Made by a program: the position numbers and the translations under genes. A stretch of DNA of 15,606 bases from DATDOY01 sp035293045 (GTDB taxonomy: Bacteria; Actinomycetota; Acidimicrobiia; IMCC26256; JACPCJ01). The stretch is from positions 1 to 15,606 of the forward strand of contig DATDOY010000142.1 of the NCBI GenBank assembly GCA_035293045.1, in the 5' to 3' direction. The notes beneath the pieces are model-generated. The model searched no databases, was not told where the DNA came from, and saw only the letters and a list, made by a program, of their open reading frames with translations. Positions 6,290 through 12,499 of the stretch are shown one piece after another. Every line of letters begins with the position of its first letter. The first letter of the stretch is position 1.

Positions 6290-6355
6290 GTGATCCTCCG
6301 TTTCACTATTCCAGTATTCTATGGAATATCCTGCGCTGCCAGGGACATTGGTCAC
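6290..6355 (+). promoter_or_regulatory. Divergent control region with operator-like palindrome, copy 1
   Basis: A 22-bp inverted repeat lies at 6307-6328: TATTCCA, 8 bases, TGGAATA. Nested in it is ATTCTATGGAAT (6316-6327). The region aligns without gaps to 9538-9603, upstream of the cupredoxin gene: GTGATCCT, 18 bases, ATTCTRTGGAAT, 12 bases, CAGGG, 6 bases, GTCAC. In + orientation TGATCC (6291-6296) and TATTCT (6315-6320) are 18 bases apart and could be -35 and -10 elements, with the palindrome over the start point. The ArsR-rhodanese fusion is the obvious candidate binder. Confidence 0.65.
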
Positions 6356-6388
6356 GGCGTTGCAGCCCAATCGTCCAAGGAGGAGCCC

Positions 6389-7738
6389 GTGCCCGACATC
6401 GTGCCCGTCCTCGACGAAGGCTTGGGGAACTCGTCGTACCTCGTGGACCTGGACGACGGTCGCGCCCTGGTCGTCGACCCTACGCGCGACCCGGGTCCGT
6501 ACCTCGCCCTCGCCGAGCGCCGGGGCCTCAGCATCGCCTGGTCGGTCGAGTCCCACCTCCACGCCGACTTCGTCTCGGGAAGCCGGGAGCTGGCGGCGCA
6601 CGGGGCCACCGTCGTGGCGCCCGGCGCCGGCGGCCTCGAGTTCGCCCACCGCGGGCTGGGCGACGGCGACGAGGTCGACCTCTCCGGCCTCACGCTGCGG
6701 GCGATGGGCACCCCCGGGCACACGCCCGAACACCTCGCCTACCTCCTCCTCGACGGCGAGCGTCCGCTCGCCCTCTTCAGCGGCGGCTCGCTCCTCGTGG
6801 GCGCGGTGGCCCGCACCGACCTCATCGCTCCCGAGCGGACAGAGGAGCTGGCCCGCGCCCAGTACCGGTCGATCACGCAACGCCTCCTCACGCTCCCCGA
6901 CGATCTCCCCGTGTACCCCACCCACGGAGCGGGCTCGTTCTGCTCGGCTCCTGCAGGCGGCGAGCGCACCACGACGATCGGGCGGGAGAAGGCGACCAAC
7001 CCGCTGCTCGCCGCCCCCGACGAGGACGCCTTCGTCAAGACGCTGCTGGCGGGGCTCGGCACCTACCCGTCCTACTTCCTTCGCCTGCGCGACGTGAACC
7101 GGCACGGGCCCCGCGTCTACGGCGGCCTCCCGACCCTCGCGCCGCTCTCGCCGGCCGAGGTCCGCCACCTCGTCGCCGCCGGGGCCGAGCTGGTCGACGT
7201 GCGTCCCGTCGAGGAGTTCGCGGCGGGCCACGTTCCGGGCGCGCTCTCGAACACCCTGCGCCCCGCCTTCGCCTCGTGGCTGGGGTGGCTGGTTCCCGAG
7301 GGGCGAGCGCTGGTGTTCGTGGTCGGCGAGGGCCAGGACCGGGCCGAGCTGGTCCGCCAAGCCCTGAAGGTCGGCTACGAGGACCTCCGCGGCGAGTTGA
7401 CGGGGGGCATGGGCGCCTGGCGGGAAGCCGGGTTCGAGGTCACCCGCATCCCTCTCGTCGAGGCCGGGAGGCTCGAAGGAACCGTGCTCGACGTGCGCCA
7501 GGACGCCGAGTACGTAGCGGGCCACGTCCCGGGGGCGCACCACGTTGAGCTGGGCTCACTCCCCGAGGACGACGGGCTGCCGTCCGGTGCGATCACGGTC
7601 GCCTGCGGGCACGGTGAGCGCGCCATGACCGGCGCCAGCCTGCTCGCCCGGCGCGGGCACGGCGACCTGGCCGTCCTCGACGGCGGGCCCGAGGACTGGA
7701 GCCGGGCGAGTGGGCAGCCCCTCGAGGCGGGGCCGTGA
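6389..7738 (+). CDS. Metallo-beta-lactamase fold protein with two rhodanese domains, persulfide dioxygenase type, 449 aa
   Basis: Residues 1-200 are an MBL fold. The metal loop reads ESHLHADFVSG (H56, H58, D60, with F61 where many members have His), H111 is in GTPGHTPEH, and H179 is in YPTHGAGSFC. The spot that carries the third ligand Asp in ETHE1 (GDxL) reads SGGSLLVG here, so that Asp is Gly. Residues about 253-350 are a rhodanese domain (VDVRPVEEFAAGHVPGA) whose catalytic Cys loop reads VVGEGQDR, without Cys. Residues about 355-446 are a second rhodanese with C406 in ACGHGERAM. Relatives oxidise glutathione or other low-molecular-weight persulfides to sulfite. The GTG start has AAGGAGG 5 bases upstream. 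The stop overlaps the MFS start (GTGA). Confidence 0.9.
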   Translation: MPDIVPVLDEGLGNSSYLVDLDDGRALVVDPTRDPGPYLALAERRGLSIAWSVESHLHADFVSGSRELAAHGATVVAPGAGGLEFAHRGLGDGDEVDLSGLTLRAMGTPGHTPEHLAYLLLDGERPLALFSGGSLLVGAVARTDLIAPERTEELARAQYRSITQRLLTLPDDLPVYPTHGAGSFCSAPAGGERTTTIGREKATNPLLAAPDEDAFVKTLLAGLGTYPSYFLRLRDVNRHGPRVYGGLPTLAPLSPAEVRHLVAAGAELVDVRPVEEFAAGHVPGALSNTLRPAFASWLGWLVPEGRALVFVVGEGQDRAELVRQALKVGYEDLRGELTGGMGAWREAGFEVTRIPLVEAGRLEGTVLDVRQDAEYVAGHVPGAHHVELGSLPEDDGLPSGAITVACGHGERAMTGASLLARRGHGDLAVLDGGPEDWSRASGQPLEAGP

Positions 7739-9069
7739 CGCGCACGGCGGACCGGCCGGTCCGCCTCGGCCTGCGCGCCAACCTGGCGCAGTTCTCGCTC
7801 CTCGTCGGGGTCAACGCCCTCGTGGGCGGGATGGTGGGCCAGGAGCGCACCGTCCTCCCCCTCCTCGCCGAGCAGGTGTTCCACCTCCGCGCCTTCACCG
7901 CCACCCTCACCTTCATCGTGGCCTTCGGGATCGTGAAGGCCCTCACGAACTTCTTCGCCGGCACGCTCTCCGATCGCGTGGGACGCAAGCCCGTCCTCGT
8001 GGCGGGGTGGCTCATCGGGCTGCCCGTCCCGCTCCTCATCATGTGGGCGCCGACGTGGGGGTGGATCGTGGCAGCCAACGTGCTCCTCGGCGTGAACCAG
8101 GGACTCACCTGGTCGACCACGGTCATCATGAAGATCGACCTGGCCGGACCCGAGCGACGCGGTCTCGCCATGGGCCTCAACGAGGCGGCGGGGTACGGCT
8201 CGGTGGCGGCGACGGCCCTGGCCACCGGCTTCATCGCCGCCCACGCCGGCCTTCGGCCCGAGCCCTTCTTCCTTGGTCTGGCCTACGCCGGGCTCGGCCT
8301 GGGGCTCTCCGCCTTCTTCGTGCGCGAAACCCATGGCCACGCCCGCCACGAGGCGGCCAACCACCAAGCCGTCTCGGCCGAGCTCCACCACGGGCTCTCG
8401 ACCCGGGAGGTGTTCACGCTCACCAGCTTCAAGGAGCGGGCGCTGTCGGCCGCCAGTCAGGCCGGCATGGTGAACAACCTGAACGACGGCATGGCCTGGG
8501 GCCTCTTCCCGCTGTTCTTCGCCCGGGAAGGGCTCTCAGTCGGGGCCATCGGGACCCTGGCCGCCATCTACCCGGCGGTGTGGGGCCTGGGCCAGCTCGT
8601 CACGGGCGCCCTCTCGGACCGCCTGGGGCGAAAGTGGCTCATCGCCGCGGGCATGTGGTGCCAGGCGGTGGCGCTGGCGGTCATCGCCGCCACCCGCGGC
8701 TTCGCTCCCTGGGCCGGTGGGGCCGTGCTTCTCGGGGCCGGGACTGCCATGGTGTACCCGACGCTGCTCGCCGCCATCGGCGACGTCGCCCACCCCCGCT
8801 GGCGGGCCTCAGCCGTGGGCGTCTACCGGCTGTGGCGGGACGCGGGGTTCGCCGTGGGCGCGCTGCTCGCGGGTGGGGTGGCGGACCTGCTCGGACTCGA
8901 AGCAGCCATCTGGACCGTCGCCGGACTCACCGCCGCCTCCGGGCTCGTCGTGGCGGTGCGCATGTACGAGACGCTCCAACGGGGAGGGGATCCCGGGCGC
9001 ACGCCCGACGGGGCGCCGGCCCCGGTCGCGCGCCAGGACGTCATCCCCGCCGTCAAGACCTGCGGGTGA
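7735..9069 (+). CDS. Major facilitator superfamily transporter, 444 aa
   Basis: The protein is hydrophobic throughout, with about twelve predicted membrane segments. The MFS motif A appears in both halves, in the loop after TM2 (GTLSDRVGRKPVL) and after TM8 (GALSDRLGRKWLI), as expected from the internal duplication of the family. A hydrophilic central loop carries His-rich sequence (ETHGHARHEAANHQAVSAELHH) that could bind metal or be a simple linker. The GTG start overlaps the MBL stop by four bases, so transport is tied to persulfide oxidation. Export of sulfite or thiosulfate, or of another small anion, is an inference from this position. The substrate cannot be read from the sequence. The C-terminal tail ends in RQDVIPAVKTCG, echoed by a fossil near 10717. 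Confidence 0.9.
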   Translation: MTRTADRPVRLGLRANLAQFSLLVGVNALVGGMVGQERTVLPLLAEQVFHLRAFTATLTFIVAFGIVKALTNFFAGTLSDRVGRKPVLVAGWLIGLPVPLLIMWAPTWGWIVAANVLLGVNQGLTWSTTVIMKIDLAGPERRGLAMGLNEAAGYGSVAATALATGFIAAHAGLRPEPFFLGLAYAGLGLGLSAFFVRETHGHARHEAANHQAVSAELHHGLSTREVFTLTSFKERALSAASQAGMVNNLNDGMAWGLFPLFFAREGLSVGAIGTLAAIYPAVWGLGQLVTGALSDRLGRKWLIAAGMWCQAVALAVIAATRGFAPWAGGAVLLGAGTAMVYPTLLAAIGDVAHPRWRASAVGVYRLWRDAGFAVGALLAGGVADLLGLEAAIWTVAGLTAASGLVVAVRMYETLQRGGDPGRTPDGAPAPVARQDVIPAVKTCG

Positions 9070-9091
9070 CCGACGCGCCTTCCCGACCCCC

Positions 9092-9121
9092 ACCTGCGGC
9101 CGCCGGCGGCCAACAGCAGGT
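9092..9121 (+). terminator. GC-rich hairpin after the MBL-MFS operon
   Basis: ACCTGC at 9092-9097 pairs with GCAGGT at 9116-9121. Between them lies the 14-bp perfect palindrome GGCCGCCGGCGGCC (9098-9111), and the downstream arm is followed by GGGG. It starts 22 bases after the MFS stop. No T-run follows, so the terminator role is likely but not certain. Confidence 0.45.
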
Positions 9122-9158
9122 CGGGGCGCGGCCACAGATGTGCTTGTGCAGGTAGAAC

Positions 9159-9467
9159 TCAAACGCCGTACTCGTGATCCCGCGGCGCCGTGACCGCCGT
9201 CAATCGCGGACGGGTGGCCCTGGCCAGGGAAGACGGCGTCCCATCAATTCGCACTGGTTCCTGTTGTTCGGCGAGGTCTTCGAGAATGGCGAGCGCGACG
9301 TCGACTCCCAGCGGGGTCGGGATGAGGCAGTCGGCTTCAGCCGCCGCGACCTGGGACGTGACGAGCGCACCTCGTTCAGCTCGCCGAACCTCGACGACGC
9401 GCTCGTGATCTCGATCCCTGGTGTCGGCCTGCGCGTAGAGCGCGCCCGCATCGACGACCAGCGTCAT
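9159..9467 (-). pseudogene. Truncated PIN-domain (VapC-like) toxin gene
   Basis: The first 70 residues match the N-terminal half of a PIN ribonuclease: MTLVVDAGALYAQADTRDRD with the first catalytic Asp (D6), and a second acidic element in VAAAEADCLIPTPLGVDVAL. From about residue 75 the match ends in TPSSLARATRPRLTAVTAPR. The third acidic block (usually a T-x-D-A element) is missing, and the protein is 102 aa against about 130 for the family. A deletion of the catalytic second half is the simplest reading. Just upstream, a 20-codon frame (DAGEFARRRLVATPKSARRP) ends in ATGA overlap with this ATG and could be the tail of a lost antitoxin, but an in-frame stop precedes it. It is likely non-functional as a nuclease. 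Confidence 0.6.
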
Positions 9468-9537
9468 GGCCTACGGGCGCTTTTTGGGGTGGCGACCAGT
9501 CGCCGCCGCGCGAACTCGCCGGCATCCCTTCCCTACA

Positions 9538-9603
9538 GTGATCCTGTCCTTCCCTTCTTCAATATTCTGTGGAATGGTCTCTGACATCAGGGGCGACCGT
9601 CAC
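9538..9603 (+). promoter_or_regulatory. Control region upstream of the cupredoxin gene, copy 2 of the operator-like block
   Basis: This block aligns gaplessly with 6290-6355. By hand count 42 of 66 positions are identical, with exact islands GTGATCCT, ATTCTRTGGAAT (9564-9575), CAGGG and GTCAC at the same spacing. TGATCC and TATTCT (9563-9568) sit 18 bases apart, as in copy 1, and fit a shared promoter. The longer outer palindrome arm of copy 1 (TATTCCA) is not kept. The leader to the cupredoxin ATG is about 110 bases. Confidence 0.6.
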
Positions 9604-9685
9604 AAGCCCGCGTGCCCTTGGTCCCTACCCCCAGGGGCTTCATCGAAGGACGCTGTCCGTAGGCCGCCCGACGAGGAGGGACGCG

Positions 9686-10645
9686 ATGAAGAGATCCGCA
9701 CGGAGCCTGCTGGGAGTGATCAGCGTGGTCGCGTTCGTGGCGGCTGCGTGCGGTGACGGGGAAGAGACAACCTCGTCGGCCACGACGGCCCCCTCGTCGA
9801 CCGCGGCTTCGTCGGCGGAACGGTACGTGGCGAACGCGGCGGAGTTCGTGGAGGCGGCCGACTGGGACGCCGCCAAGGAACAGACGATCGAGCTCTCGGA
9901 GTTCGCCTTCACGCCGAAAGAGATCACCCTGGAGGCGGGGCAGCCGTACATCCTGAAGGTGGTGAACACGGGCGATGTCAAGCACGAGTTCACGGCGGGG
10001 GAGTTCTTCCGGACGGTGGCAACGCGCAAGGCGGAGACGGCGCAGAGCGAGGTGAAGGTCCCCTTCTTCACCGAAGTCGAGGTCTTCGCCGGCGAGACGG
10101 TTGAGATCTACCTGGTTCCGCTCATCGCCGGCACTTACGACCTGGTGTGTGAGATCGAGGGGCACTTCGAAGCCGGGATGTTCGGCACCATCACGGTGAC
10201 CGGCGAGGCGCCGGCATCGCCTGCGATCGAGCTCGCCGACGTCGCTTCAGGATCGTGGAACCAGGACGGACCGGCCCTCGTGGAGGCGGCCGACTGGGAC
10301 GCCGCCAAGGAACAGACGATCGAGCTCTCGGAGTTCGCCTTCACGCCCAAGGACTTCACCCTCACGTCCGGGCAGCCGTACATCCTGAAGGTGGTGAACA
10401 CAGGCGACGTCAAGCACGAGTTCACGGCGGAGGAGTTCTTCGGATCGGTCGCATTCCGCAAGGCCGAAGACGCTTCGGGGGAGTTCAAGGCCCCTGCCCC
10501 CCGCGAGATCGAGGTGTTCGCGGGCAAGGAGATCGAGGTTTACCTGATCCCGACCGAGACTGGGGCGTTCGACCTGGTCTGTGAGATCGAGGGGCACTTC
10601 GAAGCCGGGATGTTCGGCACCATCACGGTGGCACCAGCGAGCTGA
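9686..10645 (+). CDS. Lipoprotein with two tandem cupredoxin domains, 319 aa
   Basis: A signal peptide with a lipobox (VAAAC, Cys 22) precedes a Ser/Thr-rich linker, so the mature protein should be lipid-anchored outside the membrane. Two cupredoxin domains follow (about 55-171 and 199-315). Each has a complete type-1 copper set: H100, C155, H160, M165 and H244, C299, H304, M309. The C-X4-H-X4-M spacing is that of rusticyanin, not plastocyanin (C-X2-H). The ligand regions read DVKHEFTA and LVCEIEGHFEAGMF in both. The domains are offset by exactly 144 codons and share long identical DNA runs. The ATG has GAGGAGGG upstream. With the SQR locus nearby and a shared upstream block, a role as electron acceptor or copper carrier in sulfide stress is plausible. 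Copper binding itself is inferred. Confidence 0.88.
   Translation: MKRSARSLLGVISVVAFVAAACGDGEETTSSATTAPSSTAASSAERYVANAAEFVEAADWDAAKEQTIELSEFAFTPKEITLEAGQPYILKVVNTGDVKHEFTAGEFFRTVATRKAETAQSEVKVPFFTEVEVFAGETVEIYLVPLIAGTYDLVCEIEGHFEAGMFGTITVTGEAPASPAIELADVASGSWNQDGPALVEAADWDAAKEQTIELSEFAFTPKDFTLTSGQPYILKVVNTGDVKHEFTAEEFFGSVAFRKAEDASGEFKAPAPREIEVFAGKEIEVYLIPTETGAFDLVCEIEGHFEAGMFGTITVAPAS
9846..10630 (+). repeat. In-frame internal duplication of the cupredoxin domain, 432-bp period
   Basis: Three perfectly identical DNA runs recur at an offset of 432 bases: 9846-9915 with 10278-10347 (70 bp), 9938-9969 with 10370-10401 (32 bp), and 10148-10198 with 10580-10630 (51 bp). Stretches between them have diverged at the protein level (residues 108-135 against 252-279). 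The pattern of identical blocks beside diverged blocks suggests a fairly recent duplication, or gene conversion limited to the copper-site and N-terminal segments. Confidence 0.9.
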
Positions 10646-10716
10646 TCGCGCTCGATCCCCGATCCACCTCCCCGGGGTTCCCGCCCGCCGCCGGATCGCC
10701 ACAGCCAATCCGGATC

Positions 10717-10757
10717 GCCAGGAGGTAATCCCGCGGTCAAGGCCCGGGGGTGACCGA
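10717..10757 (+). pseudogene. Fossil resembling the 3' end of the MFS gene
   Basis: Bases 10717-10757 resemble 9032-9073, the last codons, stop and first bases after the MFS gene. With one single-base gap about 35 of 41 positions agree by eye. Restoring that base gives RQEVIPAVKARG followed by TGA, against RQDVIPAVKTCG and TGA in the intact gene. It lies 72 bases after the cupredoxin stop. It could be the remnant of a second transporter copy or of a recombination that moved this end. Confidence 0.4.
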
Positions 10758-10914
10758 GGCCCGATACGAATCTGCGGTTCGGCCTGCGGGAACGCCTGTC
10801 CGACAGTGCCCGTTCTTGACGCCGTGGCCCGTCCTCTGACGGACGAGAGACGGACCAGATCAAGCATTCCCCCGCGTGTAGGGTGCGCGCCCGGGCGCTG
10901 CAGAGGGGGATACC

Positions 10915-11220
10915 GTGATCGTCGTTCGCTTTCGAGTTCAATGCCGGCCCGACCGGGCCGAAGAGGTGGCCGCGGCGATGGGTGACGTGGTCGGGCCGAG
11001 CCGGAAGATGGCGGGCGTTCTTCATTTCGATGTCGCCCGGGACGTCGTTGACCCAACGTGCGTGCTCGCTGTTGAGGTGTTTGAGGATCGAGCCGCGCTC
11101 GACCGCCAAGAACAGCTGCCGGAAGTCGCGCAGGCGATGAAGCTCTTTGAGAGCGGAGCCCTCGTTGCTGACCCGGAGTACACGATCTACGAGGCGTCCT
11201 CAGCCGAGTCTCCAAGCTGA
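10915..11220 (+). CDS. Antibiotic biosynthesis monooxygenase (ABM/YgiN-like) domain protein, 101 aa
   Basis: The single domain shows the ABM ferredoxin-like pattern: IVVRFRVQCRPDRAEEVAAAM (strand and helix), GVLHFDVARDVVDPTCVLAVEVFEDRAALDRQEQLPEV (strands and the helix with bound partner) and a final YTIYEAS strand. Length (about 100 aa) is normal. Members are small dimeric oxygenases or quinol/heme-modifying proteins without cofactor, and many are of unknown substrate. The GTG start has GAGGGGG 6 bases upstream. The gene stands alone: 269 bases separate it from the cupredoxin gene, and a short hairpin follows it. A TAGGGT at 10879-10884 could be a -10 box but has no convincing partner. Confidence 0.83.
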   Translation: MIVVRFRVQCRPDRAEEVAAAMGDVVGPSRKMAGVLHFDVARDVVDPTCVLAVEVFEDRAALDRQEQLPEVAQAMKLFESGALVADPEYTIYEASSAESPS

Positions 11221-11245
11221 CCCGACACCTGGCGATCGCCGGGTC
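11219..11245 (+). terminator. Weak hairpin after the ABM gene
   Basis: GACCCG at 11219-11224, overlapping the stop codon, pairs with CGGGTC at 11240-11245. The loop contains the palindrome GGCGATCGCC. There is no T-run, so it is at most a weak terminator. Confidence 0.3.
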
Positions 11246-11686
11246 TCTCGAGTAGGCAGCGGGTCGCCACGTTCGATGTGGCACCCGATTCGCCAAGGGT
11301 CCTGGCCGCAACGTCGCCGTCGAGTGCCGGCGAGCTCATCTGTGACCCGAAGGGCAACACGCGACCCGCCGAGCGTTCAACCCTCAGTAGCTGAACGTCG
11401 TCGCCCCTTCGTCGCCGATCCAGTCCCAGAGCGGCACCGTGCCCTGGATCTCGGCCCCGGCGACCAGCGCCTCGCCGTCGAGCTAACCGCATCACTGCCC
11501 CGGGATGGCCGCCTCACCCCGTCCAGCCCAGGTGCTCGCGGGAGTTTCCGTAACTCGTGCAGGGGTTACCGGGACACGACCGTGAACCCGACCGTGAACC
11601 GCCTGTGGTCATCCTGGTGGCGACGAGGACCCTCGACGCCCAGCGGGCCGCCATCCGACTCTCGTCGGCCGACAAGCGGTGCGCGA
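11221..11686. other. 466-bp stretch without a convincing gene
   Basis: Between the ABM gene and the VapC-like gene I find no complete frame with a good start and domain. On the minus strand 11384-11485 holds a coding-looking tail (LDGEALVAGAEIQGTVPLWD, then WIGDEGATTFSY and TGA) with a TAG directly before it and no usable start, which suggests a decayed gene. On the plus strand 11577-11600 is an exact tandem repeat of the 12-mer CGACCGTGAACC. The area looks like eroded accessory DNA beside a toxin-antitoxin pair. Confidence 0.5.
11577..11600 (+). repeat. Exact tandem 12-bp repeat, two copies
   Basis: CGACCGTGAACC occurs at 11577-11588 and again at 11589-11600. On the minus strand each copy reads GGTTCACGGTCG, which resembles a PHO-type GTTCAC half-site, but the period is 12 rather than 11 bases and no gene start lies close by. 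It is recorded as a repeat only. Confidence 0.7.
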
Positions 11687-12109
11687 CTACAAGGCCTCGA
11701 TCACGACCTCGGTGTGGCCCTCGGCCACGCGGCCCAGGTCGTCGGGGTCTGCGGTGAGGATGACGCCCCCACCGCGCTCGATCGCGTCTGCCACCACCAG
11801 CGCGTCGATGGTTGCCTCCGACTTCGCGGCGCCGAGCAATGCCCCCGCCACGCGGCCGGTCGCCTCGTCGGCGACGCCGACCTCGCCGACCGCAGCGATC
11901 ACCCGGTTCACAGGCGCGTCCCTCGGCCCAGAACCGCGGACCGTCTCGGCCACTACCACCGCGGGAATGGACACGTCGGCCCCGACCTCCCAGGCGGCGG
12001 CGAGTGCCGCCCGAGCGCGGTCATCGCGCCGCGAGAGGGCGATGACGGCGCCCGAGTCGAGGATCAGGCGGAACGCCGGCGGGCCTTGGGTCGGTCGACG
12101 CCGCGCCAC
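11687..12109 (-). CDS. PIN-domain ribonuclease toxin, VapC-like, 140 aa
   Basis: The protein has the four acidic positions of the PIN fold: D18 (RLILDSGAVIAL), E55 (IPAVVVAETVRG), D102 (ATIDALVVADAI) and D121 (VILTADPDDL). Such proteins cleave RNA, often tRNA or rRNA, when freed from their antitoxin. The GTG at 12109 gives a 46-base overlap with the antitoxin gene, and the first 13 residues (MARRRPTQGPPAF) are not typical of the family. The true start may be a non-standard codon near RLILDSG, close to the antitoxin stop, so the 5' end is uncertain. The intact acidic set suggests an active toxin, unlike the truncated PIN gene at 9159-9467. Confidence 0.88.
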   Translation of the reverse strand: MARRRPTQGPPAFRLILDSGAVIALSRRDDRARAALAAAWEVGADVSIPAVVVAETVRGSGPRDAPVNRVIAAVGEVGVADEATGRVAGALLGAAKSEATIDALVVADAIERGGGVILTADPDDLGRVAEGHTEVVIEAL

Positions 12110-12315
12110 AGCTCGCGGGCCTCCTCCATCAACTCGGCGGGGATCGGCCCCGCCCCGTCCTCCATCTCGGCCAGCAGATCAGCGATGCGATCGTGCTGGA
12201 GCTGGCGCCGCAGCGCCTCGTTCACGTACGAGGACAGCTCCCGGCGCCCGGCCCGCTCCCGGGCCTCGGCCAGGACGTCCTCGTCGATGCTCAGCGAAAC
12301 CTTCGACACAGCCAC
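12064..12315 (-). CDS. VapB-like ribbon-helix-helix antitoxin, 83 aa
   Basis: Residues 5-39 form a ribbon-helix-helix DNA-binding unit: KVSLSIDEDVLAEARERAGR followed by ELSSYVNEALRRQL. The C-terminal part (ADLLAEMEDGAGPIPAELMEEARELW) is acidic and probably wraps the toxin. The size, the order antitoxin then toxin, and the overlap with the PIN gene are typical of vapBC operons, which are repressed by their own toxin-antitoxin complex. The start is a GTG at 12315. Another GTG two codons later is possible. A short palindrome at 12319-12329 just upstream could be the operator. Confidence 0.88.
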   Translation of the reverse strand: MAVSKVSLSIDEDVLAEARERAGRRELSSYVNEALRRQLQHDRIADLLAEMEDGAGPIPAELMEEARELWRGVDRPKARRRSA

Positions 12316-12318
12316 GCC

Positions 12319-12329
12319 GGTATCGTACC
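12319..12329. promoter_or_regulatory. Short palindrome upstream of the antitoxin gene, possible operator
   Basis: GGTA-TCG-TACC lies 4-14 bases upstream of the antitoxin GTG on the minus strand, next to a TACGAT that could serve as a -10 box for a nearly leaderless transcript. VapBC complexes usually bind short inverted repeats at their own promoter. Support here is position and symmetry only. Confidence 0.35.
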
Positions 12330-12426
12330 ATCAGTAGGAATTGGTGGGATAGCCGATCGCTTCCCGCGGCCCCCTCTCTGCATGGCCGCACGAACAACAG
12401 AATGTGCATCCCCCTAGCGACTTAGA

Positions 12427-12457
12427 CAGGCGCCGCCTATCCGATAGGCGGCGTCTG
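12427..12457. terminator. Strong hairpin between the membrane-protein gene and vapBC
   Basis: CGCCGCCTAT (12431-12440) pairs perfectly with ATAGGCGGCG (12444-12453) over a CCG loop. Four more pairs extend it, CAGG with TCTG including one G-U. The hairpin lies 43 bases past the stop of the leftward membrane-protein gene and upstream of the antitoxin gene, as expected for a terminator that separates the two units. No T-run follows on the minus strand. Confidence 0.5.
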
Positions 12458-12499
12458 CGCGCGAAGGCTGCTCCCGGGTACTCGTTCGTCCCCAAGCGG

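Noticed and set aside
6307..6328. Exact match to the ATTC-N8-GAAT site I recall for SqrR-type regulators
   Set aside because: Arms here are separated by 4 or 12 bases, not 8, so the site is only reported as operator-like. The published site was recalled, not checked.
10646..10914. Promoter or riboswitch before the ABM gene
   Set aside because: Only a TAGGGT with no good -35 partner and a few 5-bp stems. Nothing rises above background.
11500..11600. HELR-containing minus-strand frame as an integrase remnant
   Set aside because: Match is four residues only, and the frame is broken by stops. No catalytic Arg-His-Tyr pattern follows.
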